This document shows, piece after piece, positions 8,234 to 16,394 of a DNA stretch of 64,000 bases. The DNA lies in the NCBI GenBank assembly GCA_002734085.1, contig NVXV01000001.1, positions 439,860 to 503,859 of the forward strand, given 5' to 3'. Position numbers and translations under genes: made by a program. The stretch's first letter is position 1. Each line of letters begins with the position of its first letter. The notes below the pieces were generated by a model. It ran no database searches. It had not been told where the DNA came from and saw only the letters and a list, made by a program, of their open reading frames with translations. The DNA comes from Fluviicola sp. GTDB taxonomy: Bacteria > Bacteroidota > Bacteroidia > Flavobacteriales_D > Crocinitomicaceae.

Positions 8234-8637
8234 TTAATATTGAGTTTGTTGATCGAGAGTATAATTTTGATATTTCTCGATTAGAATCTTGGTTGACTAA
8301 AGTAGCTACGAATGAAAACAAAACTATTGGTATTCTTTCTTTAGTGCTTGGCTCTGATGAATGGCTTCTAGAAAAGAACGTTCAATTCTTAAATCATGAT
8401 TACTATACCGATATTATAACCTTTGATTATACCGAAGACCAAATTATTAGTGGAGATCTGCTTATAAGTCTTGACCGTGTGACTGAAAACGCAGAATCAA
8501 ATAATGTTTCACGTGAAACAGAGTTGATGCGTGTTGTAGTGCACGGAGCGCTTCATTTATTAGGGTATGATGATAAATCTAAAAAGGATGCAGAACTAAT
8601 CCGAAAAAAAGAAGATTACTATCTTTCACTGTTGTAA
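8230..8637 (+). CDS. ybeY: Endoribonuclease YbeY (rRNA maturation factor)
   Basis: A 135-residue YbeY, the zinc-dependent endoribonuclease for 16S rRNA 3'-end maturation and ribosome quality control. The metal motif is at residues 105-115, HGALHLLGYDD. The first two histidines (105, 109) are present; the usual third histidine is Asp115. As far as I recall, a non-His residue here is common in Bacteroidota. The gene overlaps the upstream ATPase by 4 bases and precedes mnmG. A perfect ParB-binding palindrome lies inside the coding sequence, covering codons for the NVSRET segment (92-97). Confidence 0.93.
   Translation: MINIEFVDREYNFDISRLESWLTKVATNENKTIGILSLVLGSDEWLLEKNVQFLNHDYYTDIITFDYTEDQIISGDLLISLDRVTENAESNNVSRETELMRVVVHGALHLLGYDDKSKKDAELIRKKEDYYLSLL
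8505..8520. promoter_or_regulatory. parS: parS site 1 (ParB binding), inside ybeY
   Basis: TGTTTCACGTGAAACA is a perfect 16-bp palindrome matching the widely conserved chromosomal parS consensus TGTTNCACGTGAAACA. It is embedded in the ybeY reading frame. Confidence 0.9.
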
Positions 8638-8640
8638 TTT

Positions 8641-8656
8641 TGTTCCACGTGAAACA
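8641..8656. promoter_or_regulatory. parS: parS site 2 (ParB binding), ybeY-mnmG gap
   Basis: TGTTCCACGTGAAACA is identical to the classical Bacillus subtilis parS consensus. It occupies most of the 27-base gap between ybeY and mnmG. Confidence 0.92.
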
Positions 8657-8664
8657 AATTATTT

Positions 8665-10527
8665 ATGCTAGAGGAATATGATGTAATTGTGGTGGGTGCC
8701 GGTCATGCTGGTTGTGAGGCGGCTAATGCTTCTGCTAAGCTTGGAATGAAGACCCTTGTGGTTACCATGAATATGAACACAATCGCTCAAATGAGCTGTA
8801 ATCCTGCTATGGGAGGTGTTGCGAAGGGACAAATACTACGAGAGATTGATGCGTTAGGCGGTGGATCAGCGATTGTATCAGATAGAAGCGCTATCCAATT
8901 TCGTATGCTTAACATGAGCAAAGGCCCGGCGATGTGGTCTCCAAGAACACAGAATGATCGTATGAGGTTTGCTGAAGAGTGGAGGTTAATGTTAGAACGC
9001 AACTTGAATGTAGATTTCTGGCAAGACATGGTAACAGGATTGATGTTCGATAATGGAAAGATTGTCGGGGTTCGATCTGGTATGGGTATTGAGATTTTGG
9101 CAAAATCTGTAATTGTAACAAGTGGAACCTTTTTAAATGGTACTATTCATCTTGGAGAAAAGAATTTTGGAGGTGGTAGAGCAGGCGAAAAAGCTTCGAC
9201 TGGAATTACGGAGGATTTAGTGAAAGCAGGTTTTGAATCTGGACGAATGAAGACTGGAACTCCACCTCGAGTGGATGGTAGAAGTCTTGATTATTCTAAA
9301 ATGGAAGAACAGGAGGGTGATAATGTTGTTTCTAAGTTCAGTTTTACGGATACAAAACCTTTGTCTGTACAAAGACCTTGTCATATCACATATACTAATC
9401 TTGAAACTCACAAGATCCTTGAAAGTGGTTTTGATAGAAGCCCGATGTTTAATGGAGCTATTAAATCTGCAGGGCCTAGATATTGTCCAAGCATTGAGGA
9501 TAAGATTTCTCGTTTTGCTGAGCGCGAACGTCACCAGATTTTCGTAGAACCAGAAGGTTGGAACACCATTGAAATATATGTAAATGGATTCAGTACTTCT
9601 TTGCCAGAAGAGATTCAATTACAGGCAATGAAAACTATTCCAGGATTTGAAAATGTAAAAATGTTCCGTCCTGGTTATGCTATAGAATATGATTATTTCC
9701 CTCCTACACAGTTGAAACACTCACTTGAAACAAAACTAGTGGAAGGGCTATATTTTGCTGGACAGATTAATGGTACAACCGGATATGAAGAAGCTGCTTG
9801 TCAAGGATTGATGGCTGGAATAAATGCGGCGAGAAAGTTACAAGGTAAAGATGAGTTTATTTTAAACCGCTCTGATGCATATATAGGAGTGTTAATTGAT
9901 GACCTTATAACGAAAGGCACAAAGGAGCCATATAGAATGTTTACATCTAGAGCAGAGTATAGAATTCTCTTAAGACAAGATAATGCGGACCTTAGGTTAA
10001 CACCAATAGGACATTCTATAGGAATGATTGATGATGAACGTCTGGAAAAGGTGAATGCTAAAATGAATTTAGTATCTGAGTTGAAAAAGAAGTTATCTAA
10101 AGTGGGAGTGAAGCCAGAAGAGGCAAACCCTGTTTTAAAAGCTCTTGATTCTTCACCAATAAAACAACAAATCAGACTAACGAAGCTTATAACACGACCA
10201 AACATTGGAATAACTCAGCTTTTGGAGATGAGTGAAGAGCTAAGGGGATATGTAAAGAATATCACCTCAGATGTGTTAGAACAAGTAGAAATTCAATTGA
10301 AATATGAGGGTTATATCTCCCGTGAACAAGATGTAGCTGATAAACTCAATCGTCTTGATGAAGTAAAGATTACTGATGATGTTGAGTTTAGTAAGTTAGA
10401 AAGCCTGAGTGCAGAAGCTGTAGAAAAATTAAATGAAATTAGACCTGCTACTATAGGACAGGCTTCACGGATAAGCGGTGTAAGCCCGAGTGATGTGAAT
10501 GTATTATTGATTTATTTGGGCAGATAG
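8665..10527 (+). CDS. mnmG: tRNA uridine 5-carboxymethylaminomethyl modification enzyme MnmG
   Basis: A 620-residue FAD enzyme (formerly GidA). With MnmE it installs the cmnm5 group on U34 of tRNAs. The N-terminal dinucleotide-binding motif GAGHAG is at residues 11-16. Further conserved segments are '[20 protein letters not shown]', '[12 protein letters not shown]', 'TGTPPRV', '[10 protein letters not shown]' and '[20 protein letters not shown]'. The C-terminal helical MnmE/tRNA-binding region is complete. parS sites lie directly before and after the gene. In many bacteria mnmG sits close to the origin, which agrees with the parS sites here. The last codon and stop abut parS site 3. Confidence 0.97.
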   Translation: MLEEYDVIVVGAGHAGCEAANASAKLGMKTLVVTMNMNTIAQMSCNPAMGGVAKGQILREIDALGGGSAIVSDRSAIQFRMLNMSKGPAMWSPRTQNDRMRFAEEWRLMLERNLNVDFWQDMVTGLMFDNGKIVGVRSGMGIEILAKSVIVTSGTFLNGTIHLGEKNFGGGRAGEKASTGITEDLVKAGFESGRMKTGTPPRVDGRSLDYSKMEEQEGDNVVSKFSFTDTKPLSVQRPCHITYTNLETHKILESGFDRSPMFNGAIKSAGPRYCPSIEDKISRFAERERHQIFVEPEGWNTIEIYVNGFSTSLPEEIQLQAMKTIPGFENVKMFRPGYAIEYDYFPPTQLKHSLETKLVEGLYFAGQINGTTGYEEAACQGLMAGINAARKLQGKDEFILNRSDAYIGVLIDDLITKGTKEPYRMFTSRAEYRILLRQDNADLRLTPIGHSIGMIDDERLEKVNAKMNLVSELKKKLSKVGVKPEEANPVLKALDSSPIKQQIRLTKLITRPNIGITQLLEMSEELRGYVKNITSDVLEQVEIQLKYEGYISREQDVADKLNRLDEVKITDDVEFSKLESLSAEAVEKLNEIRPATIGQASRISGVSPSDVNVLLIYLGR

Positions 10528-10541
10528 TTTCACGTGAAACG
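10526..10541. promoter_or_regulatory. parS: parS site 3 (ParB binding), after mnmG
   Basis: AGTTTCACGTGAAACG matches the parS consensus at 14 of 16 positions, with a perfect 14-bp inner palindrome at 10527-10540. It begins at the mnmG stop codon and lies before the methyltransferase gene. Confidence 0.85.
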
Positions 10542-10556
10542 TTAATATGTATAAAT

Positions 10557-11429
10557 ATGAATAACATTGAAAAGTGTGCTGTTTGTCATGGACAGGAATT
10601 TGATACTTTTTTAGAGGTCAAAGATTATATGATCACGCAAGAACAGTTCACTATTGTGGAATGCAAAAATTGTGGATTCCATTTTACAAATCCGATCCCA
10701 GAAGAAAACCAAATAGGGGAGTATTATAAATCGGAAGAATATATTTCTCATAGTTCCACTAAAAAAGGAGTTATAAACTTTCTCTACAATGTTGTAAGAA
10801 ATCATACGCTGAAGCAAAAAGTTAAGTGGATTAAAAATACAACAGGCGGACGCAGACTTTTAGATATTGGATCGGGAACTGGTCATTTTTTGAAAACGGC
10901 AAATGAAAACGGCTTTTCAGGTTACGGAATTGAACCCGATGATGACGCTAGGAGTTTTGCGCATAAAGAGCATCATATTCGAAGCTGTGCTCAAGAAGAA
11001 CTGTATAAGATTGACACCAAAAGTGTAGATGTGATTACAATGTGGCATGTACTTGAACATGTATATCATTTAGAAAAAGATATTGAAGAAATTCATCGTA
11101 TTCTAAATAGTAGCGGAAAACTATTTATCGCAGTTCCAAATATGGGAAGTTACGATGCTAAATATTACGGTGAATTCTGGGCCGCCTATGATGTTCCCCG
11201 ACACCTGTATCATTTTCAAAAAACAGACATTTCTAAATTGTTTTTAAAGAAAGGGTTCGCACTGGAAAAGGTTATACCTATGCGTTTTGACTCATACTAT
11301 GTTTCCATGTTATCTGAAAAGTATAAGAAACGATTTAGCCTGTTTGGTTTTGTGATTGGTTTTATTTCAAACATGAAAGCAAAAAAGAATGGCTATTCTA
11401 GTCAGGTATATGTTTTTGAAAAAAAGTAA
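10557..11429 (+). CDS. Class I SAM-dependent methyltransferase with N-terminal zinc ribbon
   Basis: A 290-residue protein. The N-terminus has two CxxC knuckles (Cys7/Cys10 and Cys36/Cys39), a zinc-ribbon pattern typical of sugar or lipid-linked methyltransferases. SAM motif I is 'LLDIGSGTGHFLK' near residue 102, then an acidic motif 'GYGIEPDDDA' and a post-motif 'DVITMWHVLEHV'. The substrate is unknown. It follows mnmG by 29 bases on the same strand, with a parS site in the gap. Related proteins are common in Bacteroidota surface-polysaccharide or lipid modification, which is context rather than proof. Confidence 0.87.
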   Translation: MNNIEKCAVCHGQEFDTFLEVKDYMITQEQFTIVECKNCGFHFTNPIPEENQIGEYYKSEEYISHSSTKKGVINFLYNVVRNHTLKQKVKWIKNTTGGRRLLDIGSGTGHFLKTANENGFSGYGIEPDDDARSFAHKEHHIRSCAQEELYKIDTKSVDVITMWHVLEHVYHLEKDIEEIHRILNSSGKLFIAVPNMGSYDAKYYGEFWAAYDVPRHLYHFQKTDISKLFLKKGFALEKVIPMRFDSYYVSMLSEKYKKRFSLFGFVIGFISNMKAKKNGYSSQVYVFEKK

Positions 11430-11453
11430 TTGAATTTAAATTTCTCAATTATA

Positions 11454-11587
11454 AATGTGCTAAAAACAGTCTTATTAAAGTTAAAACGCCATTTAAAGCT
11501 CCATATTTGAACGATTATACCTTGAGAAAGGGTTTGTGCTGTAAAAATAGAGTTCTTCTCTAATTTGAAGTTAAAATATAGCACATT
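11454..11587. repeat. 9-bp inverted repeat spanning 134 bases
   Basis: AATGTGCTA (11454-11462) and TAGCACATT (11579-11587) are exact inverse complements in the gap between the methyltransferase and ispG genes. The arms are far apart and no known element was recognised. The rest of the gap (11430-11655) is A/T-rich and shows nothing else. Confidence 0.3.
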
Positions 11588-11655
11588 AAACATAATGGAA
11601 GTTATATTTATAACAAATGGTTTAATAATTAGGCTTTGCGAAAATCAGTCTAGTT

Positions 11656-13569
11656 TTATTCAACTCTCTCGACCCAATCACCATTTTCTTTTATCAAATC
11701 AATGAGTGCATCAACAGCTTCGTCTTCTGGCACATTTTTGCGAACTACAGTTTTCTCTTTATACAAATGAATTTTTCCTGGTCGGGTACCCACATATCCA
11801 TAATCTGCATCTGCCATTTCACCAGGACCGTTTACTATACACCCCATAATTCCGATCTTTAACCCTTTGAGATGGGCTGTGCTTTTTCTAATTCTAGCTG
11901 TGGTTTCTTGCAAGTCGAACAATGTTCTGCCACATGATGGGCAAGATATATACTCCGTTTTGGAAATACGGGTCCTTGTAGCTTGCAAAATACCAAAAGA
12001 AGTACTGTTTATCAATTGAGGAGCAATACGTGTGTTATTCGACAACCAAACACCGTCTCCAAAACCATCAATCAATAAAGCTCCCATTTTAGTTGACTGC
12101 CATAGTTGAAATGATTCTGGGTCTTCTGTATTGGTATTAAACTTAAGAATTACAGGTAAATCGATGTTTTTCAAAACAAGTGCACGATAAAAATGACGCA
12201 TTACCTGAACATAGTTACTAGCAGAAGTTTCGACGATAAGAACTACATCGCGCAAAAAATGGATAGACTGAACATCTAAATTTGTAGGATCCCAGCGTAA
12301 AAAATTCAATTTAGCGTGACCAAAACCTTCTTTTGGTATTGTATCATATAACGGGTAAAAATGTTCGCGATCTTTACCGTGTTTGGCCCAGATCTCTTCA
12401 TTCATAATAACACCTAACATTCCCGGGACCTCGAAATCAATGTAATGATTACCAACAAAAACAAAATCGGCAGCTAAATCCTGAGTAGACCATTTATCAA
12501 GCGTTTTCGAATAATTATAGCCAAATCCAAAAAATTGACCCTGAGTAATCGTATCATTTGTACTTAGATCTGCAAAAACAATAGGTGCGTTATCACTGCC
12601 AATGTTTTGAATATCAACGGAGTGACGTCTTTTGTGTTCAAAAGGATCGTATGGTGTATCTAAATTTTCAGGTAACTCAAGAGCGTCTTTTTCATCGATA
12701 TATTGAGCCACTAATTTTTGTGCAACGGGTATTTCTGCTTCTGGAGCTTCTGTCAACGAAACACGAATCGTGTCACCTAAACCATCTTCCAGTAAAGTTC
12801 CGATTCCAACAGCAGATTTGATTCTGCCATCTTCTCCATCACCAGCTTCTGTTACACCCAAGTGTAATGGGTAATTCATACCTTCCTCGAGCATGCGAGC
12901 AACTAAAAAACGATAGGCTTGTATCATTACAAGTGTATTACTTGCTTTCATCGAAATCACAATATTGTGATAATCATGTTTTCGGCAAATGTGCAGGAAT
13001 TCCATAGCAGACTCTACCATGCCTTCTGGAGTATCTCCATAGCGACTAAGAATTCGGTCAGACAAAGAACCGTGATTTGTACCGATGCGCATTGCAGTCC
13101 CTTTTTCCTTGCAGAGTTTTACTAAAGGAGTAAACTTTTCTTCAATTCTTTCTAATTCAGCGCGATAAGATTCATCCGTATACTCTATTTCTTCAAACTT
13201 CTTTTTATCGGCATAGTTTCCTGGATTAACACGGACTTTCTCTACGATTCCAGCTGCAATTTCTGCTGCATTAGGGGTAAAATGAATGTCGGCAACTAAC
13301 GGAGTCGTATAACCATCTTTTACAAGGGCCTCTTTAATTATAGCAAGGTTTTCGGCTTCCTTTTTAGAAGGTGCAGTAAGTCTGACTAGCTCGCATCCAG
13401 CGTCAATCATACGCTTTGACTCATCAACAGATTTTTGAGTATCCATTGTGTCTGCTGTAGTCATAGACTGTACACGAATAGGGTTTTTACCTCCAATTCC
13501 AATATTTCCAACAGGTACTTCGCGAGTTTGTAAGCGTGACCGATTATAGGGATCGTTGCAATACTTCAT
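11656..13569 (-). CDS. ispG: 4-hydroxy-3-methylbut-2-enyl diphosphate synthase, long form
   Basis: A 637-residue IspG/GcpE, the [4Fe-4S] enzyme of the MEP isoprenoid pathway that reduces MEcPP to HMBPP. The N-terminal TIM-barrel is recognisable ('VQSMTTADTMDTQKSVDESK', 'LVRLTAPSKKEAENL', 'PLHLGVTEAGDGEDGRIKSA'). The C-terminal iron-sulfur domain has CPSCG near residue 541 and the third cysteine in 'IGIMGCIVNGPGEMADADYG' near 575. E. coli IspG has about 370 residues; the extra central block (roughly 300-530) matches the three-domain form of Bacteroidota, Chlamydiae and plants. A TACATTTG -7 box lies 75 bases upstream. Confidence 0.96.
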   Translation of the reverse strand: MKYCNDPYNRSRLQTREVPVGNIGIGGKNPIRVQSMTTADTMDTQKSVDESKRMIDAGCELVRLTAPSKKEAENLAIIKEALVKDGYTTPLVADIHFTPNAAEIAAGIVEKVRVNPGNYADKKKFEEIEYTDESYRAELERIEEKFTPLVKLCKEKGTAMRIGTNHGSLSDRILSRYGDTPEGMVESAMEFLHICRKHDYHNIVISMKASNTLVMIQAYRFLVARMLEEGMNYPLHLGVTEAGDGEDGRIKSAVGIGTLLEDGLGDTIRVSLTEAPEAEIPVAQKLVAQYIDEKDALELPENLDTPYDPFEHKRRHSVDIQNIGSDNAPIVFADLSTNDTITQGQFFGFGYNYSKTLDKWSTQDLAADFVFVGNHYIDFEVPGMLGVIMNEEIWAKHGKDREHFYPLYDTIPKEGFGHAKLNFLRWDPTNLDVQSIHFLRDVVLIVETSASNYVQVMRHFYRALVLKNIDLPVILKFNTNTEDPESFQLWQSTKMGALLIDGFGDGVWLSNNTRIAPQLINSTSFGILQATRTRISKTEYISCPSCGRTLFDLQETTARIRKSTAHLKGLKIGIMGCIVNGPGEMADADYGYVGTRPGKIHLYKEKTVVRKNVPEDEAVDALIDLIKENGDWVERVE

Positions 13570-13643
13570 GTTTTCAACTTATACTAAATTACTTTTGTAT
13601 TGACGTATGTCGTTACTATATTGAATAATGCCATATAGTTGAA

Positions 13644-13651
13644 CAAATGTA
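13644..13651 (-). promoter_or_regulatory. -7 box candidate for ispG
   Basis: TACATTTG on the minus strand fits TAnnTTTG. It would give an ispG leader of roughly 70 bases. No clear -33 element. Confidence 0.35.
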
Positions 13652-13757
13652 CAATAACTATAAACATTTTTCTTTGGTTTTAGTTCAAATTATTAATGAT
13701 ATGATACAGAATACTTAATGGTATCTAATCAAATTTATAAAATATAAATATTGGAAC

Positions 13758-13765
13758 TATATTTG
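13758..13765 (+). promoter_or_regulatory. -7 box candidate for the lipoprotein gene
   Basis: TATATTTG matches TAnnTTTG, 22 bases before the ATG of the following lipoprotein gene. Confidence 0.45.
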
Positions 13766-13787
13766 TTCTAGTCTAAAAAAAGCGCTT

Positions 13788-14762
13788 ATGAAACTACTAA
13801 TGATTACTGTACTTGTGCTAGGGTTGTTTTCAACCAGTTGTAAAACCTCATTTAGAATTTCGGTTAAGGAACCTGCAATTGTGAGAATCGATGAGTCCGT
13901 TACGACTTATGGGGTTATCAACAATGTAGATCAGGAAAACAGTCCAGAGAAAAAGATAGCGGGAATAATTCTGGGAACAGAAAGTATTAATGGAAATGTG
14001 GAGGCTGCCAAAAGAGCGGTAGATGGAACGTTACGAGCATTAGAAAATTCGAGAAGTTTAAAAGGGCAAACGATTTCAGATGATATCAGTCTTCATATAG
14101 AAAATGGCGATGTTGATTGGGAGACTCTAGAGAAGGTAGCAAATGAAAAAAATATTGAAGCTTTTATTGAATTAACACAAATGGAAACGATAAGTCCTGT
14201 TGGAGGAAATGTGTTAGCCAATGCTTCTGGTCAACGTTCAGCACGTCTGGAGGGAACGATGTATGTGAACTATTATGTTCCCTCAACAAAGCAAAAGTAT
14301 GAAAGATATAAGGTGTATTACGTGTATAATATACCCTTGAGTGGATCTACAAACGCAATCGACTTATTAGGAGACGCCCAACGTAAAAAAGAATATTATA
14401 AAGCACTGGGTTTTCAGCTGGGATATAAAGCAGGATCATTAATATATCCAAACTGGATCTGGGTAGGACGTGACTACTACACGAAAGGGAGTAAAGTCCT
14501 CAAGCGAGCTAAACCAATGATAAAAGAAGGAAACTGGGATATTGCGGAAGAACAATTATTAATGGGCTTATCTTCTGGAAGTGATAAAGTTTTAGGAAGA
14601 ACAACGTTTAATTTAGCACTTGTAAATGAAGGTCAGGGAGATATTGATGAAGCGATCAAATATGCAAAAGAATCCGCGCTGAATTATGGAAATAAACTAG
14701 CTAATGAGTATTTGATTACGCTTAAGAAGAGAAAGCGGAAACTTGAAGAGATGGGGTATTGA
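13788..14762 (+). CDS. Lipoprotein, DUF6340-like, with TPR-like C-terminus
   Basis: A 324-residue lipoprotein. The lipobox is around Cys18 ('LGLFSTSC'), so it should be lipidated and anchored in the envelope. The middle part holds a conserved 'WETLEKVANEKNIEAFIELT' stretch and a barrel-like region 'GTMYVNYYVPSTKQKYERYK'. The C-terminal 90 residues form TPR-like helices ('EGNWDIAEEQLLMGLSSG', 'NEGQGDIDEAIKYAKESALN'). From memory this arrangement fits DUF6340 proteins of Bacteroidota, function unknown. Monocistronic, with a -7 box just upstream. Confidence 0.75.
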   Translation: MKLLMITVLVLGLFSTSCKTSFRISVKEPAIVRIDESVTTYGVINNVDQENSPEKKIAGIILGTESINGNVEAAKRAVDGTLRALENSRSLKGQTISDDISLHIENGDVDWETLEKVANEKNIEAFIELTQMETISPVGGNVLANASGQRSARLEGTMYVNYYVPSTKQKYERYKVYYVYNIPLSGSTNAIDLLGDAQRKKEYYKALGFQLGYKAGSLIYPNWIWVGRDYYTKGSKVLKRAKPMIKEGNWDIAEEQLLMGLSSGSDKVLGRTTFNLALVNEGQGDIDEAIKYAKESALNYGNKLANEYLITLKKRKRKLEEMGY

Positions 14763-14824
14763 TGAAAAAAAATCGTATAGATTTTATCATTTTTAAATAT
14801 TTATAACGATTGACAACTACTTAT

Positions 14825-15940
14825 CTATAGATATATGTCACGAAGAACTTTGAGCTCGTTTTCCCAGTTTTCTTTTTCCGCAGCTATTGAGCAGTTTAGT
14901 TTGTACTGTTTTAATTGCTCTTGATCTTTGATAAGAGAGTTTAAAGCTTTAGAAATAGTCTCAGCAGTCACACCTTTTAGAATTAAGCCTACATTATGCT
15001 GTTTAACTATATTTGATACTTCAAGAATATTCGAAGCAACTACAGCTGTATTTGTGTGAATATAATCAAACACTTTATTGGGAAGTGAGTATTTGTAATT
15101 TGGATTAGTGTTTTTGTCTAGTGTTAAGCCAATATCTGCATGAAAAGTGTATTGCATTAACTCCTTATAAGGCTTTTTCCCGTAAAACTTTACTTTTTCA
15201 TCCAACCCCTCATGGACTACTTTTGTTTTAAGCTGAGGTATAACATCTCCGTCACCCACAAAAATCAGTACAGCGTTCTCTACATCTTTCATGGCTTCAA
15301 CCGCCTCTTCAGCACCGCGATCTATATTTATTCCAGCGCCTTGCAGGATAATGATGTGTTTGTCTAACGGAAGCTTTAATTCCTCCTTTGTTTTAATAAC
15401 AGGCACAATCCATTTGGGAGAGATGTTTCGAACTACTTTAACGGGAACATTGTACCTTTTTGTGTAAATGCTTGCAATTGATTGGTTTACTGTATAGATA
15501 GTTTTTAACTTTGGAAAAATCCATTTTTCAATTCCCAACCATATCTTTCTAACTTTCGGACGATTAGTTAACTCAGGAACTTCGGTAAACAACTCATGCG
15601 TATCATAAATGAGGCGCTTTCTTTTAATTTTAGAGACTAAATAATTAGCCAAAAGGGTGTCTAGGTCATTGCTCAACAAAGCATCTGATTTCCGAAATAG
15701 CAGGAAAAAGAAAAGGCGAAAATTAAAAAAGGCATAAAACAAAGCCCCTTTTTCGAATAGCAACCGCATTCTTTTCGTCTTGTAATCACGTGGGTTTAAT
15801 TTAAGGGAGGAACGTCTTTTGCGCCCGACAAGCAATACGTTATAGTTGTTTTCATGCAAAAACTGACAAACCTTATGTACCCTCTGGTCGGTATAGAGAT
15901 CATTTGTAACAGAAACGATGATACGTTTTTTGCGGCTCAT
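14825..15940 (-). CDS. Glycosyltransferase, GT4-like
   Basis: A 371-residue GT-B fold glycosyltransferase. The N-terminal half holds 'RIIVSVTNDLYTDQRVHKVC' (acceptor side) and the C-terminal half the nucleotide-sugar side: 'IILQGAGINIDRGAEEAVEA', 'VENAVLIFVGDGDVIPQLK', 'VKFYGKKPYKELMQYTFHAD' and 'LPNKVFDYIHTNTAVVASN'. These are GT4-type features (retaining, sugar-nucleotide dependent). No signal peptide; probably at the cytoplasmic face. Neighbours do not form a polysaccharide cluster, so donor and acceptor are unknown. Confidence 0.88.
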   Translation of the reverse strand: MSRKKRIIVSVTNDLYTDQRVHKVCQFLHENNYNVLLVGRKRRSSLKLNPRDYKTKRMRLLFEKGALFYAFFNFRLFFFLLFRKSDALLSNDLDTLLANYLVSKIKRKRLIYDTHELFTEVPELTNRPKVRKIWLGIEKWIFPKLKTIYTVNQSIASIYTKRYNVPVKVVRNISPKWIVPVIKTKEELKLPLDKHIIILQGAGINIDRGAEEAVEAMKDVENAVLIFVGDGDVIPQLKTKVVHEGLDEKVKFYGKKPYKELMQYTFHADIGLTLDKNTNPNYKYSLPNKVFDYIHTNTAVVASNILEVSNIVKQHNVGLILKGVTAETISKALNSLIKDQEQLKQYKLNCSIAAEKENWENELKVLRDIYL

Positions 15941-16011
15941 AAAGCAAAACTACCTAAATTTTTCATTTTTTTCACTTCCCTCTTACTATCTTCGTACAAA
16001 ACAAAGTAAAC

Positions 16012-16344
16012 ATGGGAAAATGGGCAAACTATTTAATTATTGGAGCAGTTATCAGTATGATTGTTCCATTTATTTTAGATTATTTTGAGCTCCTAAACAA
16101 TCATTTCTTTTGGCCAGTGCTTTCAGTAATCTTAATTACTATAGGCGTACTGTTTCATATTATAAATGGGATAAAAAATCGTTCTATAAATGCTCAAACC
16201 CTTATACTTCTGTCAAGTGTATTGATTATTGTATTGGGTTTTTCAATGGTTCAACTAAACATTGATTTTGCCGAATATATATTGCTTGCTGGAATGATAT
16301 TGGTGCTTATCTGGTTGTTTACGCCAAACAAAAAAAAGCAATAA
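16012..16344 (+). CDS. Small four-helix membrane protein, 110 aa
   Basis: I do not recognise a characterised family. Four hydrophobic helices are apparent at about residues 7-25, 33-50, 60-78 and 85-103. The protein ends in a basic 'TPNKKKQ' tail, which suggests a cytoplasmic C-terminus. The arrangement resembles DUF5668/LiaF-like transmembrane modules, but this is only a shape similarity. It is divergent from the glycosyltransferase gene (71 bases apart) and its stop is followed at once by a terminator shared with accC. Confidence 0.65.
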   Translation: MGKWANYLIIGAVISMIVPFILDYFELLNNHFFWPVLSVILITIGVLFHIINGIKNRSINAQTLILLSSVLIIVLGFSMVQLNIDFAEYILLAGMILVLIWLFTPNKKKQ

Positions 16345-16345
16345 A

Positions 16346-16375
16346 AAAGGGCGAATTCTAATGAAACCGCCCTTT
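16346..16375 (-). terminator. Terminator of the accC-ending operon
   Basis: The 8-bp stem AAAGGGCG (16346-16353) / CGCCCTTT (16368-16375) is followed on the minus strand by a T-rich run. It lies between two converging genes and may act on both strands. Confidence 0.75.
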
Positions 16376-16394
16376 GAATGATATTGTTTTCTTT

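Noticed and set aside
11402-11593. 63-codon open frame on the minus strand between methyltransferase and ispG genes
   Set aside because: A/T-driven composition, overlaps the methyltransferase end, no domain; more likely chance.
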